A stretch of 42,912 bases of DNA from Myxococcales bacterium (lineage in GTDB: Bacteria > Myxococcota_A > Polyangia > Polyangiales > Houyiibacteriaceae), in the NCBI GenBank assembly GCA_024643985.1, contig JAHELW010000006.1, forward strand, positions 1 to 42,912, read 5' to 3'. Numbering within the stretch: position 1 is the stretch's first letter; the number at the start of each line of letters is the position of its first letter. Positions 1 to 9,149 of this stretch are shown piece by piece. A model generated the notes under the pieces. That model was not told the origin of the DNA. It was given only the letters and a program-made list of their open reading frames with translations, and did not search any database. Made by a program: the position numbers and the translations under genes.

Positions 1-151
1 GGGCCACCTTTGCAGGCCCTCCCGCTCCGCGGAGCGCCCGCGTCGCGTTTTTTCCGTGCCCCGTATGCAGGGCGAAATTCGGGTTTTCGCGGTGTGGGTC
101 GTAAGTGGTGGGAATCAGGGGGTTCTAGAGGGGGGAGAATGTCCCCCGTTT

Positions 152-889
152 TTAGTCGCGTTTGCGCACGATGAATGTGTTCATGCCTTCTTCGCGTTCG
201 AAGGTCGTGCGGTAGCTTTGTGCCTCTTGGCGGGTGTCGAAGGGGCCGATTCGAACGCGCCAGTGCATTCCGCGGTCTTCGACGTTGCTGCTCGTCACGT
301 ACGCGGCGTGGCCCCGCTTTCGGAGCGCGCTTGCGAAGATGCGCGCTTCTTCCGGGTTTCGATAGCTGATGACCTGAAGCGTGTAGCGGCCTTCGTGCCC
401 CGCGGGCGCCGATCTGGTGTGCTCGGGGACCGTCGCGGCAACCAGGGGATCGTGCTTGGCGGCAAACTCGACCACCTCGCCGTCCGGACCGGCGGTCACC
501 GCGGCTGGGAGGCCGGCTGCGATGTCCGACCGCGGCGGTGACTTGGTGACGGGATCGAGATGCTCGAGCTCGGCCGCGGCCGCAGCGAGCGCGACGGCCA
601 CCTCCGGGCGCGAGTCGGTCACGAGCGTGTTCGGAAAGCTGAGGGTCTCCGGATCGATTTCGGGATCTTCGACCGGCGCTTCCTCTCGAACCTCGACTTG
701 CTCCGCGATCGCCAGCATCTGTAGAGGGTCTTCGCCCTGCGGCTCTTCACTGCCGGGCAGCGCGGCGACGGCGGCGACGACCACGGCCAAGGCTGCGACC
801 AAACCGACCCCGGAGAGCACCAAGACACCCCGTCCTTCGTCCGACGATCGTTCTTCGATTCGCTCCAGATCGCGCATTGCCGTGTCCAT
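152..889 (-). CDS. SPOR-domain membrane protein (N-terminal TM, C-terminal SPOR repeat)
   Basis: ORF translation from MDTAMRDLERIEERSS; TM segment GVGLVAALAVVVAAVAAL; C-terminal GRYTLQVISYRNPEEARIFASALRKRGHAAYV...WRVRIGPFDTRQEAQSYR typical of SPOR domains. Confidence 0.85.
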   Translation of the reverse strand: MDTAMRDLERIEERSSDEGRGVLVLSGVGLVAALAVVVAAVAALPGSEEPQGEDPLQMLAIAEQVEVREEAPVEDPEIDPETLSFPNTLVTDSRPEVAVALAAAAAELEHLDPVTKSPPRSDIAAGLPAAVTAGPDGEVVEFAAKHDPLVAATVPEHTRSAPAGHEGRYTLQVISYRNPEEARIFASALRKRGHAAYVTSSNVEDRGMHWRVRIGPFDTRQEAQSYRTTFEREEGMNTFIVRKRD

Positions 890-1055
890 CTGCCGCTTCG
901 CTCCAGCCCTGTCTCGCGGTTTACGAGACTTCTTCGAAACCAGCCAAAAAACAGCAGTTCGACGACCCTGAGAGCGCGTGCAGCAGGGGGTTGCACGTGG
1001 TAGCTTCGCGGCCGCGCCGAAGGCTCTGGGGAGCGGCGCGTGGGAGCAGCAACTC

Positions 1056-3644
1056 ATGGCGGAAACTCCACAGAAGCATCCGGTCACGCTCGAAGACGAG
1101 ATGCGGCGCTCGTACCTCGACTACGCGATGAGCGTCATCATCGGGCGTGCGATTCCCGACGTCCGCGACGGCCTCAAGCCGGTCCACCGACGGATTCTCT
1201 ACTCGATGCACGAGCAGAAGAACACGTGGAACACCGGCTACAAGAAGAGCGCCCGCATCGTGGGCGACGTTCTCGGTAAGTACCACCCGCACGGAGACAC
1301 CGCCGTGTACGACGCCCTGGTCCGCATGGCGCAGGAATTTTCCATGCGATACCCGCTGGTCGACGGCCAGGGGAACTTCGGGTCCATCGACGGCGATCCG
1401 GCCGCAGCGATGCGTTACACCGAGGTGCGGATGCACCGACTCGCGTCCGAGCTGCTCGCGGATATCGAAAAGGAAACCGTCGACTTCGGACCAAACTTCG
1501 ACGATTCGGAAAGTGAGCCGCTGGTCCTGCCCAGCCGGATTCCAAACCTGCTCATCAACGGCTCAGGCGGCATTGCCGTGGGGATGGCGACGAACATCCC
1601 TCCTCACAATCTGCGCGAAGTCGTCGACGCGACCGTCCGGCTCATGAGCGACCCCGAGCTGACCGTCGAGGAGCTCATGAGTGACGAGGAGGAGACCGGC
1701 CGCCTCGGGGTCAAAGGCCCGGATTTCCCCACCGCGGGCTACATTTACGGACGCGCCGGCATTCACCTCGGATACCGTACCGGGAGGGGCCGCATCGTGA
1801 TGCGAGCGCGGGCCAGCATCGAGCCGCTCCCAGGTAAGAGCGACCGCGAGATGATCGTGGTCACCGAGATCCCCTACCAGGTGAACAAAGCCGAGCTGCT
1901 GAAGAAGGTCGCGGACCTCGTGCGCGACAAGCGCCTCGAGGGAATCAGCGACATTCGCGACGAGTCCGACCGCGACGGCCTCAGGGTGGTCATCGAGCTC
2001 AAGCGAGACGCCCACGGCGAGATCGTGCTCAACAAGCTCTATCAGATGACCGCGCTTCAGAGCACGTTTGGCTACAACTGTCTCGCCATCGTCGGGCAGC
2101 GCCCCGAGGTCCTCGACCTGCGGTCTGCGCTTCTTCGGTTCATCGAGCATCGACGCGAAGTGGTGGTGCGGCGGACGCGCTACGACCTCCGGCAGGCGAA
2201 GGCGCAGCGCGAGCTCGTCGAGGGTCTCGGCATGGCGGTCACCGACGTGGAGCTCGTCGTGAACACCATCCGATCCTCGAAGGACCCCGACGAGGCGCGC
2301 GGCCGTTTGATGGAGCTGCCGCTCACGGGTCTCGAGGAATTCGTCAAGCGAGCGGGCCGCCCCGACGAAGAGATCGACGCGGCCAAGGCGCGCGGCGAGT
2401 ACTTCCTTTCGGAACGTCAGGCGAAAGCCATCCTCGAAATGCGGCTGTCCCGGCTGACCGGTCTCGAGCGCGAGAAGCTCGCGACCGAGTATGGCAACCT
2501 GTGCGAGCTGATCGGCGAGCTCGAGGCGATCCTGGCGAGCAAGGAGCTGCTCGACGAGGTGATCGTGAAAGAGCTCGACGAGATCCGTGAACGCTACGGC
2601 GACGAACGCCGAACGGAAATCGTCGAAGCCGAGGGGGACATTTCGATCGAGGACCTCGTTCCGGACGAGGAGGTCGTCGTGACCGTCTCGCACGCCGGCT
2701 ACGTGAAACGCGTGCCGCTGAGCGAATATCGCGCCCAGGGACGTGGAGGGAAGGGCCTTCGCGCCATGGACACGCGCGACCAGGATTTCGTGAGCTGGGT
2801 GTTCGTCGTCAACGCCCATGCGCACGTTCTGTTTCTGAGCGACAAGGGCAAGGCCTACCTCAAGAAGGTGTACCAAATCCCCGAAACGGGCCGCGCAGCG
2901 CGGGGCAGAGCGGTCGTAAATCTCGTCGGGATGGAGCCGGACGAGCGGGTCGCTGCCATTCTCCCGATTCGGGAGTTCGTCGAGGACGGATACCTTCTGA
3001 CCTGCACGCGGCGCGGCCGCGTCAAACGCACCAACTTGAGCGCGTATGCGAACATCCGGCAGACCGGCATCATCGGCGTGGCCATCGGCGAGGGTGATGG
3101 GCTTCTCACCGCGCGCATCGTCACGCCCGGTCAGCACGTGTTGATCGGCACTTCTCACGGCATGAGCATTCGTTTCCCCATCGAAGACGTACGGGCGATG
3201 GGACGCGACTCGATGGGCGTGAAGGGGATCGACCTCCGGGACGGCGACTTCGTGATCGGCATGGACATCATCGAGAGCGAGACCGATCAGCAGGTCCTCA
3301 CGGTGAGCGCAAACGGCTACGGAAAGCGAACCAAGGTGGCCGAATGGCGGACCCAGAACCGCGGCGGCAAGGGCATCATCGGGATGGACACCTCCGAGCG
3401 AAATGGCGCGCTGGTCAAGCTTCGCCTGGTTTCTCCAGACGATCAGCTGATGGTGATCACCAACGGCGGGCAGGTCATCCGGACCCACGTGTCGGAGATC
3501 CGGGAGACAGGCCGCAACACGCAAGGGGTACGGGTGATCCGCCTTCGCGAGGGGGAGCAGGTCGTCGACGTCGAGCCCGTGGCCGAGGGCGAAGAGGGCG
3601 AGCCGGTCGAACCGGTCGAACCCCCCGAACCCGCAGCGAATTAA
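1056..3644 (+). CDS. gyrA: DNA gyrase subunit A
   Basis: [53 protein letters not shown], catalytic [10 protein letters not shown], GyrA-box-like QGRGGKG; start chosen at [10 protein letters not shown]. Confidence 0.97.
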   Translation: MAETPQKHPVTLEDEMRRSYLDYAMSVIIGRAIPDVRDGLKPVHRRILYSMHEQKNTWNTGYKKSARIVGDVLGKYHPHGDTAVYDALVRMAQEFSMRYPLVDGQGNFGSIDGDPAAAMRYTEVRMHRLASELLADIEKETVDFGPNFDDSESEPLVLPSRIPNLLINGSGGIAVGMATNIPPHNLREVVDATVRLMSDPELTVEELMSDEEETGRLGVKGPDFPTAGYIYGRAGIHLGYRTGRGRIVMRARASIEPLPGKSDREMIVVTEIPYQVNKAELLKKVADLVRDKRLEGISDIRDESDRDGLRVVIELKRDAHGEIVLNKLYQMTALQSTFGYNCLAIVGQRPEVLDLRSALLRFIEHRREVVVRRTRYDLRQAKAQRELVEGLGMAVTDVELVVNTIRSSKDPDEARGRLMELPLTGLEEFVKRAGRPDEEIDAAKARGEYFLSERQAKAILEMRLSRLTGLEREKLATEYGNLCELIGELEAILASKELLDEVIVKELDEIRERYGDERRTEIVEAEGDISIEDLVPDEEVVVTVSHAGYVKRVPLSEYRAQGRGGKGLRAMDTRDQDFVSWVFVVNAHAHVLFLSDKGKAYLKKVYQIPETGRAARGRAVVNLVGMEPDERVAAILPIREFVEDGYLLTCTRRGRVKRTNLSAYANIRQTGIIGVAIGEGDGLLTARIVTPGQHVLIGTSHGMSIRFPIEDVRAMGRDSMGVKGIDLRDGDFVIGMDIIESETDQQVLTVSANGYGKRTKVAEWRTQNRGGKGIIGMDTSERNGALVKLRLVSPDDQLMVITNGGQVIRTHVSEIRETGRNTQGVRVIRLREGEQVVDVEPVAEGEEGEPVEPVEPPEPAAN

Positions 3645-3734
3645 CCCCGAAATCTCCGGAAATGTGTAATCCGCGGAGCGAGGCGTTATTCTTGGAAAGG
3701 AGCTTTGCGGAGCGTTACTTGGGGGTAAGCAGCT

Positions 3735-5906
3735 TTGAGTAAGGGACCCGTCATTGGGATCGACCTCGGTACGACCAATTCCGTGGTCGCCGTGGCGGAT
3801 GGCAACGGCGCTCGCGTGCTGTCGGGCGAAGACGGCGCGTTGATCCCGTCCGTGGTCTCGTTCCACCCGAGTGGCGACGTCCTCGTCGGCGCCCCCGCGA
3901 AGGAGAGAAGGCTTCTCGACGCGCAGAACACCGTTTCGTCCGTCAAGCGGCTCATCGGCCGCCCCTTCACGAGCTACGAGGTCAAAGAGGCCCGCGAGCG
4001 TTTCGCCTTCGAGCTGTCCGAAGGCCCGAGCGGCGGCGTGTTGGTATCCGCCCGCGGCGAGACCTACACGCTCAGCGAGATCAGCGCCTTCGTGCTTCGC
4101 CACGTGCGCAAGGTGGCGGAGACCGAGCTTGGCGCCGAATGCGGCCAGGCGGTCGTGACCGTGCCGGCGAACTTCAACGAGCTTCAGCGAAGCGCGACCA
4201 AGGCTGCCGGGCGCGTCGCCGGGCTCGAAGTGCTGCGCATCTTGAACGAGCCCACCGCCGCAGCGCTCGCCTACGGCTACAACAAGACCTCGAACGAGCG
4301 CGTGGCGGTCTACGACCTCGGTGGCGGCACCTTCGACATCACGATTTTGCAGCTCGCAGGCGACGTGTTCGAGGTGCTTGCGACTGCCGGCGACACGTTC
4401 CTCGGCGGCGACGACGTCGACGCGGCGGTGGCCGACCACATGGCGGCCCGGTTCCTGGAGCAGAATCGCTACGATGCCCGTCAGGATCGGCAAGCGTACG
4501 AGCGCCTCAAAGCAGCGGCCGAGTGGGCCAAGATCCAGCTTTCCGAAAAGCCTCACGTGAAGCTCTGCATCGAGGAGCTGGCCTACGGTGACGGGGGCGT
4601 TGCGCTCAACCTCGACTACGCTCTCACACGGGAGCAGCTCGAGCACATGTGCCAGCCGCTGGTCGCGAGAAGCTTCGATGTCTGCGAGGACGCGATGAAG
4701 GCCGCTGGGCTCCGTCCGACGCAGCTCGACAACGTCATCCTCGTCGGAGGCTCGACGCGGATTCCACTCTTGCAGCGGATGGTCGCCGAGTATTTCGGCA
4801 GAAAGCCGCTCGCAAACATCGACCCCGATCTCGTCGTGGCCCAAGGTGCTGCGCTTCAAGCACTGTCGCTCGCCGAGCCGGCCCGCAAAGCCGCCCTTGG
4901 AAAGGTCGCTCTCAAAAAGGTCGTTCATCCTTCGACGGGAAGTCACCCGAAGGTGACCGACGACATGTCTCTCGAGGACGAGGTGACGAACGTCGGAGAA
5001 CGCCCCCCGCTTCCGCCCCCGCCCGTTGCTCGCGCTGCGCGCAAAGCGACGCTTCCAGGGCAGGCTCCGCCACCGCCCCCCGTCGAGCTGCGAGCGGAAA
5101 AGGCGCCAGTCGAGGACGAGCTGGTCGATTCACCGACTCGGTCCCGGGAAGACCCTCTCGACTTCGAGCTCACGCGAACCGCGGAGCCGGTCGACCCGCT
5201 CGACTTCCAGCCGACTCGCATGGCCGAGGCGTCGGGCCTCCTGATGCAAATCGGCAGCGAGACTATCGATGCGCCGGACGAGGAAGCCGCGAATACCGAG
5301 GAATCAGGTCTGCTCACCGAGCTCGGGGACGACGCGTTTTCCGCGGACTCGCTTCCAGCGGAAGGCTCGCCGCCTCCGCCCCCGCCGCTCGAGCTCACGA
5401 GCTCGGCCCCGCGCGCGCTTCGAGCCGCGCTCGACGAAAACGTCGACACGGTGACCGCTGCGGCCATGGTCGACGAAGTTCCGACCCGAACGCCGCTCCT
5501 CCTCGACGTGACGCCGCTCTCGCTCGGAGTGGAAACCGTCGACGGCTACTGCGAGCACATCATCCGGCGGAACTCCGCCATTCCGGCCGGTCAAACGAAG
5601 ATGTTCACCACGGCCCGCGACGGTCAGCAGACGGTCGTCGTCCGCATTTGCCAGGGCGAAGACCGCCGCATCGGCGGCAATCAGCTCCTCGGGGAGGTGG
5701 TGCTCGACGGGCTGCGGCCTGCGACGCGAGGAAAGGTCCAAATCGCGGTCCGCTTCATGATCGATGCCGACGGCACCCTCCAAGTGAGGGCGCAAGACGT
5801 GGGCACGGGGCAACAGCAGCAAATCGCGATCAAGCTGATCGGAGAGCTTCCGGAAGCCGAGATCGACCGGCTTCGTCAGCGCCACGAGGCCAAGCTCGGG
5901 AGCTAG
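3735..5906 (+). CDS. Hsp70/DnaK-family chaperone with long insertion before the substrate-binding domain
   Basis: [78 protein letters not shown]; ~200-aa Pro-rich/acidic insert; TTG start. Confidence 0.93.
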   Translation: MSKGPVIGIDLGTTNSVVAVADGNGARVLSGEDGALIPSVVSFHPSGDVLVGAPAKERRLLDAQNTVSSVKRLIGRPFTSYEVKEARERFAFELSEGPSGGVLVSARGETYTLSEISAFVLRHVRKVAETELGAECGQAVVTVPANFNELQRSATKAAGRVAGLEVLRILNEPTAAALAYGYNKTSNERVAVYDLGGGTFDITILQLAGDVFEVLATAGDTFLGGDDVDAAVADHMAARFLEQNRYDARQDRQAYERLKAAAEWAKIQLSEKPHVKLCIEELAYGDGGVALNLDYALTREQLEHMCQPLVARSFDVCEDAMKAAGLRPTQLDNVILVGGSTRIPLLQRMVAEYFGRKPLANIDPDLVVAQGAALQALSLAEPARKAALGKVALKKVVHPSTGSHPKVTDDMSLEDEVTNVGERPPLPPPPVARAARKATLPGQAPPPPPVELRAEKAPVEDELVDSPTRSREDPLDFELTRTAEPVDPLDFQPTRMAEASGLLMQIGSETIDAPDEEAANTEESGLLTELGDDAFSADSLPAEGSPPPPPPLELTSSAPRALRAALDENVDTVTAAAMVDEVPTRTPLLLDVTPLSLGVETVDGYCEHIIRRNSAIPAGQTKMFTTARDGQQTVVVRICQGEDRRIGGNQLLGEVVLDGLRPATRGKVQIAVRFMIDADGTLQVRAQDVGTGQQQQIAIKLIGELPEAEIDRLRQRHEAKLGS

Positions 5907-5909
5907 ACC

Positions 5910-6392
5910 GTGGCGGGCGAAGAGGAAGCAGTCGACTACTACCAGCTTCTCGGAATCATCCGCACCGCGACCCCGGACCAGATTCGCTCGGCATTTCATC
6001 GCTTCGCGCGCGAGCATCATCCGGACAATTTCACCGCGGACCCCGAAGAAGCCGAACGCCACACGATGCTCTACCAGCAGGCGAGCGAGGCGCATCGGGT
6101 GCTTCTGGATCCCACCAAGCGACAGCTCTACGACGAAGGTCTCGCGAAGGGGGAGGTCCGATACCGGGACGACCGGCTGCGCGAGACGCGTAGAACCATG
6201 CGTCCACCCGGCGGCGTGCTCCTTCGTTCGAGCAAGGCTCGCGTCTTCTTCACGCGCGCGCACCGTGCGATCAAGGCCGAGGATTGGCCGCAGGCGAAGC
6301 TCAACTTGCAGATGGCGATCCAAAACGAGCCCGACAACGACGAGCTCAAAGCGAAGCTCGAAGAAGTTCTCGAAAAGATGAAGTCGGGATAG
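5910..6392 (+). CDS. J-domain protein with C-terminal TPR-like helices (probable Hsp70 partner)
   Basis: DYYQLLGIIRTATPDQIRSAFHRFAREHHPDNF (HPD motif) ... QLYDEG; 3 nt downstream of the Hsp70 gene; GTG start. Confidence 0.88.
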   Translation: MAGEEEAVDYYQLLGIIRTATPDQIRSAFHRFAREHHPDNFTADPEEAERHTMLYQQASEAHRVLLDPTKRQLYDEGLAKGEVRYRDDRLRETRRTMRPPGGVLLRSSKARVFFTRAHRAIKAEDWPQAKLNLQMAIQNEPDNDELKAKLEEVLEKMKSG

Positions 6393-6434
6393 ACGTGTAG
6401 CCCGGAGTCATTTCCAGGCTATGGTAGGGTCGAC

Positions 6435-7028
6435 ATGGGACGGACAGCGACGATAGAACGTCGAACCAAAGAGACCGACATCCGCGTGGTGCTCGATCTC
6501 GATGGCAGCGGCCAATACCAGGTGAAGACTCCGATCGGGTTTCTCACGCATATGGTGGAGCAGCTCGCCAAGCACGGGCTGTTCGACCTGAGGGTCGAGG
6601 CGAGTGGGGACACGCACATCGACGGTCACCACACCACGGAGGACCTCGCCATCGCGCTGGGTCAGGCGTTCGCATCTGCGCTTGGCGACAAGGCCGGGAT
6701 CCGCCGCTACGGCTCGGCGACTTTACCGATGGACGAGGCCTGCGTGACCTGCGCGCTCGACCTGTCGGGCCGACCCTTCTTCGTCTGGGCGGTCTCGGTG
6801 CCGAAGGCGAAGATCGGTGACTTCGATTCCGAGCTTGCGGAGGTCTTCTTCGAAGGCTTCGCGCGTGGGAGCCAGTGCAACCTGCACATGCGGCAGCACG
6901 CGGGCGACAATCTCCACCACGTGGTCGAGATCAGCTTCAAGGCGTTCGCGCGCGCGCTTCGGGAAGCCACCGAAGTCGACCCCCGCGTCGTCGGCGTCCC
7001 TTCGACGAAGGGCACGTTGAGCGAATGA
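6435..7028 (+). CDS. hisB: Imidazoleglycerol-phosphate dehydratase
   Basis: RRTKETDIRVVLDLDGSG, GFLTHMVEQLAKHGLFDL, GDTHIDGHHTTEDLAIALGQAF. Confidence 0.96.
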   Translation: MGRTATIERRTKETDIRVVLDLDGSGQYQVKTPIGFLTHMVEQLAKHGLFDLRVEASGDTHIDGHHTTEDLAIALGQAFASALGDKAGIRRYGSATLPMDEACVTCALDLSGRPFFVWAVSVPKAKIGDFDSELAEVFFEGFARGSQCNLHMRQHAGDNLHHVVEISFKAFARALREATEVDPRVVGVPSTKGTLSE

Positions 7029-7654
7029 GGGCAGGGCGGGTCGCGATCGTCGATCTTGGCCTCGGGAACCTGCACAGCGTGGCCAAGGCATTCGAGCGGG
7101 CCGGCGCCGAGCCGGAGCTGAGCGCGGACCCGGACGTGCTCCTACGCGCCGACCGGCTGGTGATGCCGGGGCAAGGAGCCTTCAAGGAATGCGCGCATGC
7201 GCTCGCGGGCGAGATCGGCGACGCCGTTCGGACCTGGATCTCGAGCGGGCGTCCCTACCTCGGCATTTGCCTCGGAATGCAGGCGCTTTTCGAGTCCAGC
7301 GAAGAAGCGCCCGGGGAAAAAGGCCTCGGCGTCTTCGCGGGTACGGTTCGACGGTTTCCGGTCGACCTTCGCGACTCCGAGGGGCGCACCCTCAAAGTTC
7401 CGCACATCGGGTGGAACCAAATCGCCAGCACGCACCCGGTCTTCGAGGACCAGGAGTGGTACTACTTCGTGCACAGCTACTACTGCATGCCAGCGGACAC
7501 GAGCCTGATCGCGGCTACGACCGACTACGGCGGACCGTTTTGCTCTGCGATCGCGCGCGACAACGTGCTCGCGTGCCAGTTCCATCCGGAAAAGAGCCAG
7601 CACGCAGGTGCGCGCGTCATCAATCACTTCCTCGGAGACATTTCGTGGAGCTAA
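7025..7654 (+). CDS. hisH: Imidazole glycerol phosphate synthase, glutamine amidotransferase subunit
   Basis: VAIVDLGLGNLHSVAKAFERAG, YLGICLGMQALFESSEE, ACQFHPEKSQ; ATGA overlap with hisB. Confidence 0.96.
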   Translation: MRAGRVAIVDLGLGNLHSVAKAFERAGAEPELSADPDVLLRADRLVMPGQGAFKECAHALAGEIGDAVRTWISSGRPYLGICLGMQALFESSEEAPGEKGLGVFAGTVRRFPVDLRDSEGRTLKVPHIGWNQIASTHPVFEDQEWYYFVHSYYCMPADTSLIAATTDYGGPFCSAIARDNVLACQFHPEKSQHAGARVINHFLGDISWS

Positions 7655-8364
7655 TCCCGGCAATCGATCTCCTCGACGGCAAGGTCGTGCGCCTTCATCA
7701 AGGCAAGTACGACGAGGTCACCGTCTATGCGGACGACCCCGTGGCCATGGCGCAGCGCTTCGAGGGCGAAGGGGCCAAGCGGCTTCACGTCGTCGATTTG
7801 GAAGGCGCGCGCAGCGGGCGGCCCGCGCACGTGCCGGTGATCCAATCGATTCTTCGTGAGACTGGCCTGCAGGTGCAGATCGGCGGGGGCGTTCGGAACG
7901 AGGCGATCGCTTCGCAATGGATCGATGCGGGGGCGGCCCGGGTCGTGCTCGGGACCGTCGTGATCAAGTCTCCGGGCGTAGCGAAAGCGATCTGCAAGCG
8001 ATATCCGGGAGCCGTGGTCATGGCCCTCGATGCGCGCGACGGAAAAATGGCTGTCGAGGGCTGGCAGGAGCAGAGCGAGCAGGACGTCGCAGAGCTCGCG
8101 CGCGAGGTCGACGGTTGGGACATCGGCGCGATTCTCTTCACCAACATCCACCGCGACGGAACGCGGGAAGGTCCCGATGTCGAAGGGACCGCCGAGCTTC
8201 AGTCGAAAGTCGAGGCGACCGTCATCGCCTCGGGCGGCATCGGCACGCTCGAGCATCTGCGGGCGCTCGCCAGAGCGGGAGTGCGGGCCGCGGTCTGCGG
8301 CAGAGCGCTCTACTCGGGCGCCTTTACGTTGTCCGAAGCGTTTGCGGCGCTACAACAACCCTGA
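7645..8364 (+). CDS. hisA: Phosphoribosylformimino-5-aminoimidazole carboxamide ribotide isomerase
   Basis: (V/M)[53 protein letters not shown] start overlapping hisH end. Confidence 0.96.
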   Translation: MELIPAIDLLDGKVVRLHQGKYDEVTVYADDPVAMAQRFEGEGAKRLHVVDLEGARSGRPAHVPVIQSILRETGLQVQIGGGVRNEAIASQWIDAGAARVVLGTVVIKSPGVAKAICKRYPGAVVMALDARDGKMAVEGWQEQSEQDVAELAREVDGWDIGAILFTNIHRDGTREGPDVEGTAELQSKVEATVIASGGIGTLEHLRALARAGVRAAVCGRALYSGAFTLSEAFAALQQP

Positions 8365-9140
8365 TGCTCGCCAAGCGAATCATTCCCTGCCTCGACGTCA
8401 AGGAAGGCCGCGTGGTGAAGGGCGTGAATTTCGTGGGTCTTCGGGACGCCGGGGATCCCGTGGAGTCCGCGACGCGCTACAGCGAAGGGGGAGCAGACGA
8501 GATCACGTTTCTCGACATCACGGCCTCCCACGAGAACCGGCGAACGCTGTTCGACCTCGTCGATCGTACGGCTTCCACCGTTGCCGTGCCCCTGACCGTG
8601 GGTGGCGGCGTCCGCGAGCGGCGCGACGTGAGCGAGCTCCTTCATGCGGGCGCGGACAAGGTATCGATCAACAGCGCCGCGGTCGCCAATCCCACCTTCG
8701 TCCGCGACATGTCGGAGGCGTACGGCGCGCAGGCAATCGTCGTTGCAATCGATGCGAAGCGCGTGCCGGGCAAAGAAGCCGCGTGGACCGTCTACACACA
8801 CGGCGGACGGCGCGACACCGGGCTCGACGCGATCGCCTGGGCAAAGCAGATGGCCGATTATGGAGCAGGCGAGATTCTGCTCACGAGCATGGACCGCGAC
8901 GGCACCCAGGACGGCTATGATCTCGTATTAACTCGCGCAGTTGTGGACGCAATCCCGATTCCGGTTGTAGCTTCGGGAGGTGTGGGGACTCTGAGGCACG
9001 TCCACGAGGGTCTCACGGCGGGAGGGGCCGATGCAGCGCTTGCAGCTTCAATCTTTCATGACGGCCACTACACTGTGGCCGAGGTCAAGGAGTACCTGTT
9101 GGAGCACGGGGTTTGTGTGCGTCCGCCCGAGCGGGACTGA
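8364..9140 (+). CDS. hisF: Imidazole glycerol phosphate synthase cyclase subunit
   Basis: [68 protein letters not shown] overlap with hisA. Confidence 0.97.
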   Translation: MLAKRIIPCLDVKEGRVVKGVNFVGLRDAGDPVESATRYSEGGADEITFLDITASHENRRTLFDLVDRTASTVAVPLTVGGGVRERRDVSELLHAGADKVSINSAAVANPTFVRDMSEAYGAQAIVVAIDAKRVPGKEAAWTVYTHGGRRDTGLDAIAWAKQMADYGAGEILLTSMDRDGTQDGYDLVLTRAVVDAIPIPVVASGGVGTLRHVHEGLTAGGADAALAASIFHDGHYTVAEVKEYLLEHGVCVRPPERD

Positions 9141-9149
9141 GGGGGAGCG

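Noticed and set aside
25-56. Perfect palindrome CGCTCCGCGGAGCG followed by a T-run (GCGTTTTTTCC)
   Set aside because: No loop and wrong orientation to terminate the SPOR gene; the plus-strand upstream gene is outside the window, so a terminator call cannot be supported.
56-541. 161-aa plus-strand ORF at the window start
   Set aside because: Overlaps the SPOR-domain gene on the opposite strand; no recognisable domain.
1298-1346. Possible quinolone-resistance-type substitution in GyrA ([10 protein letters not shown], Thr at the Ser83 position)
   Set aside because: Thr or other residues occur naturally here in many taxa; no basis to call resistance from one sequence.
1563-4946. 1127-aa minus-strand ORF opposite gyrA and the Hsp70 gene
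   Set aside because: Antisense to two confidently identified genes; composition (VD/LH/RR/EH-rich) is typical of the reverse frame of high-GC coding DNA.
4649-6193. 514-aa plus-strand ORF overlapping Hsp70 and J-protein genes
   Set aside because: Out-of-frame Arg/Ala/Pro-rich translation of recognised genes.
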